From assembly GCA_052034585.1 (NCBI GenBank), contig JBPOIJ010000015.1, positions 62,001-126,000 on the forward strand: a stretch of 64,000 nucleotides of DNA, read 5' to 3'. Below the pieces are notes generated by a model. The model was not told where the DNA came from and did not search any database. It was given only the letters and a program-made list of their open reading frames with translations. The position numbers were made by a program, and so were the translations under genes. The stretch is from Xiheimicrobium sp052034585 (GTDB lineage Bacteria; Myxococcota; Myxococcia; Myxococcales; Myxococcaceae). Positions 26,547 to 34,351 of the stretch are shown one piece after another; positions within the stretch are counted from its first letter, which is position 1, and every line of letters begins with the position of its first letter.

Positions 26547-27089
26547 TCAGTTGTTGCCCAACATGCCCTTCTTCAGGCCCTCGTCGACGGGCGACTTGCC
26601 CAGCCAGACGGAGAACAGCGCGTCGGCGAAGTCCTTGCCGGGGAGGAAGGTGGCCTCTCCAGCGCCCGCGACCGTCGTGCCCTTTCCGGGGACGTAGGTG
26701 AGGGTGAGGACCTGCCCTTCCTTGAGGTTCGGGATGAGGGCGCACAGCTTGTCGAGACGCTCCTTGAGGGCCGCCATCTGCGAGCCGGAGTTCTTCTCGA
26801 AGCCGCTGCGAATCGCCTCGACGATCGTCTTCTGATCGAGATCGCGGAGCATCTTCATGTCGACCCGCCGGGCCTCGTCGGCCTTGAGGATCGTCGCCGC
26901 GTCCTTGCTGGTGTTCTCGACGTACAGCCCGGCCACGTAGACGCTGACGATGAACTTCACCCGCAGGCCCATGCCGTTCAGCTTGAGCGTCTTTCCTTCC
27001 ACGGTGACTTCGTCGGGCATCTTCACGCCCTTGAGTTCACCAGCGAACGCCGACAGGCCAACCAACGACGAGAGGAGCAACAAGCGCAT
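26547..27089 (-). CDS. Chalcone isomerase-like secreted protein
   Basis: 180 residues with a cleavable signal (MRLLLLSSLVGLSAFAG). The body fits the bacterial chalcone-isomerase-like family (Chalcone_3): LNGMGLRVKFIVSVYVAGLYVENTSKDAATIL, the MKMLRDLD segment, FLPGKDFADALFSVWLGKSPVDEGLKKGMLG. Bacterial members of this fold lack the plant enzyme's activity, and some bind fatty acids; the role here is unknown, probably periplasmic. It lies between clpX and serC on the same strand. Confidence 0.8.
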   Translation of the reverse strand: MRLLLLSSLVGLSAFAGELKGVKMPDEVTVEGKTLKLNGMGLRVKFIVSVYVAGLYVENTSKDAATILKADEARRVDMKMLRDLDQKTIVEAIRSGFEKNSGSQMAALKERLDKLCALIPNLKEGQVLTLTYVPGKGTTVAGAGEATFLPGKDFADALFSVWLGKSPVDEGLKKGMLGNN

Positions 27090-27122
27090 GAACGACCTCC
27101 GAATGAGAGCGGGCGCACCCTA

Positions 27123-28211
27123 TCAGCCCTTGGACTTTGCGAACTGCTTCATGAACTCCACCAACGCCTGCACGTCGCGCTCGGACACCGCGTTGTACGT
27201 CGACGCCCGGATCCCGCCGGTCGTCCGGTGCCCCTTGAGCCCCACCATGCCCGCCTTCTTCGCCTCGGCGACGAACTGCTCTTCGAGGGCCTCGGACGGG
27301 AGCCTCCACACGACATTCATCACCGAGCGCGAGGCCTTCTCGACCGGGGCTCTGTAGAAGTCGCTCATCGCGTCGAGGCAGCCGTAGAGCGCGTCGGCCT
27401 TGGCCCGGTTGCGGCGCTCCATCGCGGCGAGCCCACCCTGCTCCTCCATCCACGCGAGGACGTTGCGCATGAGGTAGATCGCGAGCGTCGGCGGGGTGTT
27501 GTAGAGCGAGTCGGCCTCGGCGTGCGTCTGGTAGCGGAAGATCTTCGGAATGTCGGTGCGGGCGCGCTCGAGGAACGCCTTCTTGGCGATCAGCACCACG
27601 ACGCCCGAGGGCCCCAGGTTCTTCTGCGCGCCGGCGTAGATGAGATCGAACTTCGAGCAGTCGGTCGGCCGCCACATGAAGTCCGAGCTCATGTCGCACA
27701 CGTGCGGCACCGCGCCGGTGTCGAGGAACTGGTGGAACTGGGTGCCGAACAGCGTGTTGTTCGAGGTGGTGTGCGCGTAGGCGGCCGCTGGATCGAACGA
27801 GACCTCGGCCTGCGTGGGCACTCGGGTGTAGCGGCCGTCGGGGTTGCGAGTCGTCGCCGCGACCCGCGTCTTGCCGAGCACCTTCGCTTCGTCGAGCGCC
27901 TTCTCCGACCAGCCGCCGGTGAGCACGTAGTCGGCGCTCTTCCCTGCGTGGAGGAAGTTGGTGGGGATCAGCGCGAACTGCATCGAGGCGCCGCCGGTCG
28001 AGAAGACGATCGTGTGCGAGTCGGGCAGCGCGAGGAGCCGCCGGAGCCGGGTGAGCGTCTCCTGATGCACGGCGTCGTATTCCTTGCCGCGGTGCGAGTG
28101 CTCCATGATCGACATCCCCGACCCCTGGAAGTCGATCAGCTCGTCTCGCGCGCGCTCGAGCGCAGGGAGCGGAAGCCCAGCCGGGCCGGCGTTGAAGTTG
28201 ATGACTCGCAT
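27123..28211 (-). CDS. serC: Phosphoserine aminotransferase
   Basis: SerC converts 3-phosphohydroxypyruvate and glutamate to phosphoserine and 2-oxoglutarate in serine synthesis, and has a parallel role in pyridoxal-phosphate synthesis. The 362-residue protein has the N-terminal NFNAGPAGLPLPAL, the phosphate-cup FSTGGASMQFA, and the PLP Lys197 in YAGAQKNLGPSG. HTTSNNTLFGTQF and STYNAVS near the end are conserved in the family. Length is normal. A GGAG lies just ahead of the ATG. The histidine-phosphatase gene starts 10 bp upstream on the same strand and probably shares its transcript. Confidence 0.95.
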   Translation of the reverse strand: MRVINFNAGPAGLPLPALERARDELIDFQGSGMSIMEHSHRGKEYDAVHQETLTRLRRLLALPDSHTIVFSTGGASMQFALIPTNFLHAGKSADYVLTGGWSEKALDEAKVLGKTRVAATTRNPDGRYTRVPTQAEVSFDPAAAYAHTTSNNTLFGTQFHQFLDTGAVPHVCDMSSDFMWRPTDCSKFDLIYAGAQKNLGPSGVVVLIAKKAFLERARTDIPKIFRYQTHAEADSLYNTPPTLAIYLMRNVLAWMEEQGGLAAMERRNRAKADALYGCLDAMSDFYRAPVEKASRSVMNVVWRLPSEALEEQFVAEAKKAGMVGLKGHRTTGGIRASTYNAVSERDVQALVEFMKQFAKSKG

Positions 28212-28221
28212 GGGCGCTCCT

Positions 28222-28872
28222 TCAGACGGCAGCGTGAACGGCTTCTTGGAACAACGGCGCGACGTGATCGGCGTCGTTGAGGCGAACGACCTGGAGCGAT
28301 TCCAGCGTGGCGCCGGACAGCACGTTGAGGGTGGCGGGGGCCTGGCGGAACGACCAGACGCGCTCGAGCGGCAGCCCGAGGACGCGGCAGAGGATCACCC
28401 GGTTCACCGCGTCGTGCGCGACCACGAGCATCGTCTCGTCGGCGGCGAGGCCCTTCGTCGCCCGGCCCAGCGCCGCCCAGGCGCGATCGAGCACCTGCTG
28501 GAGCGACTCCGCGTTCGGTCCCGCGGGCAGCGACGCCGTCGGGCGGTTCTTCCACTGATCGAGCAGCTCGGGGTGCGAAGCCGAGATCTCGCTCACCAGC
28601 TTCCCTTCCCAGCCGCCGTGGGAGATCTCCTTGAGCCCGTCGTCGAAGGTCAACGTCGAGGCGCGGCGCTCACCCAGCGCCAGCTCGGCGGTCTTGCGCG
28701 CACGCGACAGGGGCGAAGCCACGGCCCGATCGAGCTTCACCTCGGCGAGGCGCTTCCCGAGGGCGCGGGCTTGGGCTTCTCCAGTGGGCGCGAGGGGAAT
28801 GTCGGTGTGGCCCTGGTAGCGGCCTTCGCGGTTCCACGGGGTCTCGCCGTGCCGGCACAACAAGAGGTTCAT
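28222..28872 (-). CDS. Histidine phosphatase (phosphoglycerate-mutase-like) family protein
   Basis: 216 residues opening with LLLCRHGETPWNREGRYQGHTDIPL, the RHG(E) phosphohistidine motif. The distal Glu/His regions are also present (SPLSRARKTAEL; LVVAHDAVNRVILCRVLG with the catalytic His). This is the small GpmB/CobC-like branch, which includes phosphoglycerate mutases, phosphoserine phosphatases and alpha-ribazole phosphatase. Being next to serC, a role as metal-independent phosphoserine phosphatase, as described for some bacteria, is attractive but only inferred. Confidence 0.85.
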   Translation of the reverse strand: MNLLLCRHGETPWNREGRYQGHTDIPLAPTGEAQARALGKRLAEVKLDRAVASPLSRARKTAELALGERRASTLTFDDGLKEISHGGWEGKLVSEISASHPELLDQWKNRPTASLPAGPNAESLQQVLDRAWAALGRATKGLAADETMLVVAHDAVNRVILCRVLGLPLERVWSFRQAPATLNVLSGATLESLQVVRLNDADHVAPLFQEAVHAAV

Positions 28873-28958
28873 GCCGTGGTGCTGCCACAGGCGCGGTGGC
28901 GGGGCAACGCAGGGTTTGAGCGTGTGCCTGCGTTCGCTTCTGAAATATAGGTCGTGCG

Positions 28959-29915
28959 ATGTCGCTCGCCCGGCTGGTGCAACGACGGCTGATCATCGTC
29001 ACCGGCAAGGGCGGTGTCGGGAAGACGACGATCACCGCCGCGCTCGCCAGGCACTTCGCGACCTCGGGCTTCCGCACCCTGGCCGCCGAGATCGTGCCCT
29101 CGGTCGAGACGCCATCACAGCTCGCGACGGCGCTGGGCAGCAAACGCCCGACCGAAGAGCCGATGTCGATCGAGCCGAACCTCTCGGTCGTGCTCGTGAC
29201 GCCGACCTCCGGTCATCATCGCTTTCTCCAAGACAGCTTGCCGTTGAAGCTGCTCGCCGACACCGCGATGCGCTCCCAGGCGCTCAAGAAGTTCCTCTCG
29301 GCGGCGCCGGGCTTCAGCGACATGGGCGTGATGTACCGAATGCTCGATCTGATGAAGCGGCTCCACCCGGCCGGCGGGCTCGCCTACGAGATCGTGCTCC
29401 TCGACTCGCCCGCCACCGGCCACGCGCTCGCGCTCGCGCAGATTCCCCAGTTCCTCCTCCGGGTGATCCCGGGCGGGCCGATTCGCCGCGTCGCCGAAGA
29501 GGGGCTGCAGGTGCTGACCGACGCGCGCACGACAGGCACCGTGATCGTCACCCTGCCCGAGACGCTGCCAGTGACCGAGGCGCTCGAGCTGCACGCGGGC
29601 CTCGGCAAGCACGGGCTGCCGGTGAGCGCGATCGTGGTGAACCGGGTGCCGGCCGATCCCTTCACCAAGGAAGAGCGGGGGGCCGTCAACGCCCTGCTCG
29701 CGACGAACGAGCAGCACGTCTTCGGTGCGCGCGAGGTGCGTCGAATCGAGCGCGCGGAGGCGGCGCTGCACCTGCTCTCGGAGCGGGCGCCAGCGGCCTC
29801 AGTCGTCTTGCCGGAGGTCGAGGGCACCGGCTCGGCCGCGACCGAACGACTTCGCGCGGCGTTGGCGGCGACCGAGCAGCGGCCAGAGCAGCGCGAGCCA
29901 GCCCCAGAGCCCTGA
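28959..29915 (+). CDS. ArsA/Get3-like ATPase (paralogue 1, with signature lysine)
   Basis: 318 residues. IIVTGKGGVGKTTI is a complete deviant Walker A, with the signature Lys preceding GGVGK. IVLLDSPATGHAL and LRVIPGGPIRRV follow, typical of the ArsA/Get3 group, as are the VTLPETLPVTEAL and VVNRVPADPFT segments. There is no arsenic operon nearby and I did not see the arsenite-site Cys triplet. The pair here, with the paralogue at 30881, resembles the paired ArsA-like genes of actinobacteria (BagA/BagB) in arrangement. The 3' end overlaps the DNRLRE gene on the other strand by 117 bp. Confidence 0.88.
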   Translation: MSLARLVQRRLIIVTGKGGVGKTTITAALARHFATSGFRTLAAEIVPSVETPSQLATALGSKRPTEEPMSIEPNLSVVLVTPTSGHHRFLQDSLPLKLLADTAMRSQALKKFLSAAPGFSDMGVMYRMLDLMKRLHPAGGLAYEIVLLDSPATGHALALAQIPQFLLRVIPGGPIRRVAEEGLQVLTDARTTGTVIVTLPETLPVTEALELHAGLGKHGLPVSAIVVNRVPADPFTKEERGAVNALLATNEQHVFGAREVRRIERAEAALHLLSERAPAASVVLPEVEGTGSAATERLRAALAATEQRPEQREPAPEP

Positions 29916-30800
29916 AGCGGTGACACACCCGACCCGCGCGCGGAACGGCTCCGAGCACCGCACCTCGATCTCGACGTGGAGCTTCGCGGTGCGGTTCCCC
30001 TCGGCGGCGCTGACCGTCAGCTGGTGCACCCCGCGCAGGCTCGAGGCCGGCGTCCACGAGAGCGCGCCACTCCCCGCGTCGACGAGCAGCCCCTCCGGCG
30101 CCCCCTCGACGGAGAAGGACGTCGCCTCGGGGACGTGCGCCGAGAGTGGGTACTGGAGCTTGACGCCACATTCCGCCTCGAGCGCCGGCACCTCGGTCGC
30201 GGCGAGCGGCTGGGCACGTTCGAAGAGCACGTCGAGCGCCGGGCGGAGCGAGGCGGTCGCGTACTCACTGCCGCGGAAGGTCGTCGGGGCCAGCCCAGGC
30301 GCCTGGGTGAGCATGAGACCGAAGTTGGGCGTGCGCTGAGCGACCCACTCACGCACCACGTCCGTCACCGGCACGAGGTTGCGCCCGAGCACCGGAGTGA
30401 ACGAGGCCACCGAGCCACGGCGCAGCGTCGAGAACGTCGCCCAGGTCGGCTCGCTCTCGGCCCAGCGAGCGGAGAGCGGCGAGAGGGTGATCGGCACCCC
30501 GCTCGTCCCGTCAGCCTCGAGGATCAGCCGCGCCTCGATCACCCGCGCGTCGATCGGAACGCCCCCGAGATCGAACCACACGAGCGTCGACTTCTCTCCC
30601 GCGCCGACGAGGCCCACGTAGAGCACGTCACCGTTTCCGTTCGCAGCGGGCGAGGACTCCCAGATGTAGCAGTCGCGCACCGTTCCCGGCTGGGCCGCGC
30701 GTTGAATGAGCACCCGCTCGGGGCCTCCGCCCATCACCAGCACGAGCAAGAGCGAGCCGAGCACCGACTGATCGTCCGCGAAACCGCGCGATCGCCGCAA
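29799..30800 (-). CDS. DNRLRE-type surface protein with C-terminal hydrophobic tail
   Basis: 333 residues. The central region fits the DNRLRE adhesin/enzyme-stalk family: TLVWFDLGGVPIDARVIEARLILEADG, PLSARWAESEPTWATFS, VTDVVREWVAQRTPNFGLML and ASLRPALDVLF. An Ig-like fold follows, then CSEPFRARVGCVTASG plus a hydrophobic stretch (LWGWLALLWPLLG) and an RRQRR cluster. That arrangement resembles a C-terminal sorting signal of the MYXO-CTERM type, although it is atypical. The N-terminus has a signal-like stretch (LGSLLLVLVMGG). It lies between and antiparallel to two ArsA/Get3-like ATPases. Its last ~39 codons overlap the 3' end of the first. Confidence 0.7.
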   Translation of the reverse strand: MRRSRGFADDQSVLGSLLLVLVMGGGPERVLIQRAAQPGTVRDCYIWESSPAANGNGDVLYVGLVGAGEKSTLVWFDLGGVPIDARVIEARLILEADGTSGVPITLSPLSARWAESEPTWATFSTLRRGSVASFTPVLGRNLVPVTDVVREWVAQRTPNFGLMLTQAPGLAPTTFRGSEYATASLRPALDVLFERAQPLAATEVPALEAECGVKLQYPLSAHVPEATSFSVEGAPEGLLVDAGSGALSWTPASSLRGVHQLTVSAAEGNRTAKLHVEIEVRCSEPFRARVGCVTASGLWGWLALLWPLLGRRQRRAKSFGRGRAGALDLRQDD

Positions 30801-30880
30801 GGCAGACCTGAGCGCACATCGACGCCACCCACCCGCACGGAAGTCGAAACCCCACGAGCCGAGTCGGCTACGTTCACCTC

Positions 30881-31987
30881 GTGCGCGTCGATCTCGACTC
30901 CCTCATCGCGACCAAGAAGGTGATCGTCGCCTGCGGTGCGGGTGGCGTCGGCAAGACGACCACGGCGGCGGCGATCGGGCTCGCGGCGGCGCGCAGCGGC
31001 AAACGCGTACTCGTGCTCACCATCGATCCCGCGAAGCGGCTCGCCCAGGCGCTCGGGATCAAAGAACACATGAAGCACCCCACTCCGCTCTCGAGGGAGA
31101 CGCTCGCCGACGCGGGGATCAGCACCGGCACCCTCGACGCGTGGATGCTCAACCCCGACGTCGTCTTCGAGAGCCTGGTGCACCGCATGGCGCCGACGAA
31201 GGCCCAGGCCGAGCGGGTGCTCCAGAGCCGGCTCTTCAAGCACCTGTCCGAGCTCGTCGCCGGCATGCAGGAGTACACCGCCGCCGAGGCGCTCTACGAG
31301 CTGTCGACGACCGGCAAGTACGATCTGATCGTGCTCGACACTCCGCCTGCACGGAACGCGCTCGACTTCCTCGAGGCGCCCGGAAAGCTCGCCAAGTTCC
31401 TCGACGAGCGCATCATCAGCATCTTCCTCCCCTCGACCTCCCGCGGCTTCTTCAAGAAGGCGCAGGAGCTGATCGGCAACGTCTTCAGCCGCGTCTTCGG
31501 CGCCGAGTTCTTCGCCGAGCTTCAGGAGTTCCTCTCGGCCTTCTCCGGCATGTTCGGGCCGATGCGCGCACACGCGGAGGGCGTTCGCACGCTGCTCACC
31601 TCCCAAGACGCCGCGTTCCTCCTCGTCACCAGCCCCGATCAGGCGGCGCTCGCCGACGCGCGCTACTTCCGCGATCGGATCAAGGCGATGGGCCTGCCGT
31701 TCGCCGGCTTCATCTTGAACCGCTCGTGGGTGCGCACCGAAGGCATCGTCTCGCCCGACTTGCTCACCTCGAAGGCCCAGCAGCCCGCCGCCCGCAGCGG
31801 CCTCGACAAGCTCAAGCAGCTCGCCACCCTCGAGCTCGAGCGGGTCAAGCGCGACAAGGAGCTGCTCAAGCAGCTCGCCGCCGAGGTGCCGGCGACGGCC
31901 TTCGCGCTCGCCACCCCGTACCTGGGCGACGCGATCGAAGACGTCGGCGGGCTCACTCAGCTCGCGCGCGGCATCGTCGCCAGCTGA
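30881..31987 (+). CDS. ArsA/Get3-like ATPase (paralogue 2, signature lysine replaced)
   Basis: 368 residues, GTG start at 30881. The P-loop reads VIVACGAGGVGKTTTAAAI, so the Lys that normally opens KGGVGKT is Ala here while the second Lys is kept. VLTIDPAKRLAQALGI (switch I-like), LIVLDTPPARNALDFLEAP (switch II) and a long insert, GFFKKAQELIGNVFSRVFGAEFFAEL, follow. Loss of the signature Lys is expected to change nucleotide-sandwich dimerisation, which fits a heterodimer with paralogue 1 rather than a self-dimer. The same pairing pattern (one GKGG and one GxGG copy) is what I recall for actinobacterial ArsA-like pairs. Confidence 0.88.
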   Translation: MRVDLDSLIATKKVIVACGAGGVGKTTTAAAIGLAAARSGKRVLVLTIDPAKRLAQALGIKEHMKHPTPLSRETLADAGISTGTLDAWMLNPDVVFESLVHRMAPTKAQAERVLQSRLFKHLSELVAGMQEYTAAEALYELSTTGKYDLIVLDTPPARNALDFLEAPGKLAKFLDERIISIFLPSTSRGFFKKAQELIGNVFSRVFGAEFFAELQEFLSAFSGMFGPMRAHAEGVRTLLTSQDAAFLLVTSPDQAALADARYFRDRIKAMGLPFAGFILNRSWVRTEGIVSPDLLTSKAQQPAARSGLDKLKQLATLELERVKRDKELLKQLAAEVPATAFALATPYLGDAIEDVGGLTQLARGIVAS

Positions 31988-32059
31988 AACGCACTAGGCG
32001 CCACCCGGGGGCGAAAGTAGGGTCAGCCGGAAACGAAGGCCCACCGAAGGAGCGCTCCC

Positions 32060-32383
32060 GTGTCGCTGGTGATCGAAGATCTCAAGGTTGGAACCGGCCC
32101 CGAAGCCGTCGCAGGCAAGAACGTCACCGTGCACTACGTCGGCACGCTCACCAATGGCTCGAAGTTCGACTCGAGCCGCGATCGCGGCACCGGCTTCGCG
32201 TTCCGCCTCGGCGCGGGCATGGTGATTCAGGGCTGGGACAAGGGCGTCGCCGGCATGAAGGTGGGCGGCATGCGCAAGCTCACCATTCCTCCCGAGCTCG
32301 GCTACGGCGCGCACGGCTACCCGCCGGTGATCCCTCCCAACTCGACCCTCGTCTTCGAGGTCGAGCTCCTCTCGGTCGGCTGA
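32060..32383 (+). CDS. FKBP-type peptidyl-prolyl cis-trans isomerase
   Basis: 107 residues, a single FKBP domain with no signal, so cytoplasmic. VHYVGTLTNGSKFDSS, GFAFRLGAGMVIQGWDKGVAGMKVGGMRKLTIPPELGYG and NSTLVFEVELLSV form the family core with the aromatic pocket residues (Tyr, Phe, Trp, Tyr). It accelerates proline isomerisation during folding. The GTG start at 32060 is preceded by GAAGGAG at a good distance. It sits 13 bp before the regulator gene and may be co-transcribed with it. Confidence 0.95.
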   Translation: MSLVIEDLKVGTGPEAVAGKNVTVHYVGTLTNGSKFDSSRDRGTGFAFRLGAGMVIQGWDKGVAGMKVGGMRKLTIPPELGYGAHGYPPVIPPNSTLVFEVELLSVG

Positions 32384-32396
32384 GGCCGAAGGCTCC

Positions 32397-33881
32397 GTGG
32401 CGCTCAACGAGCACACGCTCAACGCGAACGTCGGCTACCGGCTGCGCACCCTGCGCCTGTCGAAGAACGTCAAGCAAGCCGACGTCGCGCGCGAGCTCGG
32501 AGTGAGCCCGGCGTATTTGAACCTGATCGAAAAAGGGAAGCGGGTGACGCCGTTTCCCCTCTTGTGGAAGGCGCTGCGCTACTTCCAGGTCGACCCCGAA
32601 GAGTTCATGGCCCAGCTCGGTGACGGGCGGGTCGATCAGGCGCTCGCGTCGTTGCTCGACGAGCCGCTCCTCAAGACGCTGAACCTCGACGCGGAGTCGC
32701 TGCAGTCGCTCTCGGCCGAGCCGAAGCTGGCCGGCACCGTGGCCGCGCTGTTCAACCTCTACAAGAACACGCGAATGCAGCTCGAGAACGTGATGACGCA
32801 GCTCTCGAGCCACGAGCGCCCGCCGAACGCCGGCCCGCACGGCAAGCTCGACTACTCGCCCTTCGACGAGGTGACCGACTTCCTCGAGGCGCAGAAGAAC
32901 TACTTCCCCGAGCTCGAGGCCGAGGCCGAGGCGCTGCGCCAGGACTTCGCGCTCGGCCGGCTGGTCGCCTCGACGCACCTGGTGCGAATGGTGGAAGAGC
33001 GCTTCGGGTACACGGTGCGCTTCGAGGACGCAGCCTCGGGGAGCTCGGTCGTCCGGAGAATGGACGCGGAGCTGCGCCAGTTGGTGCTCTCTCCCTCGCT
33101 CACCGAGCCCACCCTCAAGTTCCAGCTCGGCGCCACCCTCGGCCTGCTCGTGCTGGACAAGACGCGCCTCATCGAGCGGGTGATCGGCCAACGCACCAGG
33201 CACGCGGAGACGCCGCGGCTCATCAAGGTGAACCTCGCCAACTACTTCGCCGGCGCGCTGATGCTGCCGTACGGAGACTTCTTCAAGGAGGTCCAGCGCA
33301 CCCGCTACGACCTCGAGCTGCTCGCGCAGATCTTCAACGTCACCTACGAGACCGTCGCCCACCGGGTCTGCAACCTCGCCGATCCCAAGCGGCGCGGGCT
33401 GCCGTTCCACTTCCTCCGCTGCGACATCGCGGGGAACATCTCGAAGCGCTACTCGGCCACCGGGCTCAAGTTCGCCGCCATGGGGTCGTGCGCGAAGTGG
33501 GCCGTGCACCTCGCCTTCTTGAACCCCTCGCAGATCACCCGGCAGTACTCGCAGATGCCCGACGGCACGACGTACTTCGACTTCGCCAAGGTGCAGCTCT
33601 TCCCGGTCGAGGGCAGCATCGTGCGCGGCACCGCCTACTCGATCGGCCTCGGCACCCACGCGGAGAACGCCAAGTTCCTCGCCTACGGGCTCCCGATGCA
33701 GGAGCTCAGGCGCGACGCGGTTCCCACTGGCGTCAGCTGCCGTTTCTGCGAGCGCACCGACTGCAACCAGCGCGCGGCCGCCAGCTACCGCTTCGCCTTC
33801 TCCTTCGACGAGTACACGAAGAAGGACTGCTTCTTCTCTCCGCTGGTGACGAGTGATCTGAAGCCCAGCTCGAAGGAGTAG
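32397..33881 (+). CDS. XRE-family regulator of the ScfR/RamB type (IrrE-like fold without HExxH)
   Basis: 494 residues from GTG 32397. An N-terminal Cro/CI helix-turn-helix (RLRTLRLSKNVKQADVARELGVSPAYLNLIEKGKR) is followed by a central M78/IrrE-like region. Where ImmA/IrrE proteases have HExxH, the aligned stretch reads LKFQLGATLGLLVLDK, so the zinc peptidase site is absent. The C-terminal domain ends with CRFCERTDCNQRAAASY (near residues 447-463), the Cys cluster of the short-chain acyl-CoA regulator family (RamB, PrpR and ScfR relatives), which control propionate or glyoxylate genes after binding acyl-CoA or an Fe-S cluster. The target here is unknown. Confidence 0.82.
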   Translation: MALNEHTLNANVGYRLRTLRLSKNVKQADVARELGVSPAYLNLIEKGKRVTPFPLLWKALRYFQVDPEEFMAQLGDGRVDQALASLLDEPLLKTLNLDAESLQSLSAEPKLAGTVAALFNLYKNTRMQLENVMTQLSSHERPPNAGPHGKLDYSPFDEVTDFLEAQKNYFPELEAEAEALRQDFALGRLVASTHLVRMVEERFGYTVRFEDAASGSSVVRRMDAELRQLVLSPSLTEPTLKFQLGATLGLLVLDKTRLIERVIGQRTRHAETPRLIKVNLANYFAGALMLPYGDFFKEVQRTRYDLELLAQIFNVTYETVAHRVCNLADPKRRGLPFHFLRCDIAGNISKRYSATGLKFAAMGSCAKWAVHLAFLNPSQITRQYSQMPDGTTYFDFAKVQLFPVEGSIVRGTAYSIGLGTHAENAKFLAYGLPMQELRRDAVPTGVSCRFCERTDCNQRAAASYRFAFSFDEYTKKDCFFSPLVTSDLKPSSKE

Positions 33882-33893
33882 TCTGGTCGAGTC

Positions 33894-34325
33894 ATGCGCG
33901 GCTTCGTCCTCCTCGTCCTCGTCCTCCTCTCGAGCTGCACCTGGGCGGTGAGTGACGTGCGGTTTCGCACCGTGCAGGCCGAGACGGCCTACGAGCGCGC
34001 AGTGAAGGCGGTCGAGACGCGCTGCAACGGCGTGCGCTTCGACAACCCCGAAGCGAAGATCGTCACCAGCCATTGGCAGGTCTTCCACTCCCGCGACGGC
34101 GCGCACCTCGGCCGCTGTCAGGTCTCGATCGTCAAGGCCGCCGACGAGCTCGGAGCCGACGTGCGGGTGGCGGTGGCGATGAAGGTCTGCCCGTTGGTCG
34201 AGCTCACCGACCTCGATGCCCTGGGGGACTCATCGACCTGCACGCTCACCTTCATGGTTCCTCAGGAGGTCGCCAACGCCTTGCAGGACGCGGTGAAGAA
34301 AGTGGAGTACGACGTGCGGCGTTGA
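33894..34325 (+). CDS. Small lipoprotein of unknown function
   Basis: 143 residues with a clear lipoprotein signal (LLVLVLLSSC). The mature part contains AETAYERAVKAVETRCNGVRFDNPEAKIVTSHWQVF, and then two alternating beta strands and a C-terminal helix. The layout could be an envelope domain of the DUF3576/BamC-like kind but I do not recognise a family. It begins 13 bp after the regulator gene and opens a run of four lipoprotein genes on the plus strand. Confidence 0.65.
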   Translation: MRGFVLLVLVLLSSCTWAVSDVRFRTVQAETAYERAVKAVETRCNGVRFDNPEAKIVTSHWQVFHSRDGAHLGRCQVSIVKAADELGADVRVAVAMKVCPLVELTDLDALGDSSTCTLTFMVPQEVANALQDAVKKVEYDVRR

Positions 34326-34351
34326 CGGGCCGGCAGTCCCCTCGGTGTTCC

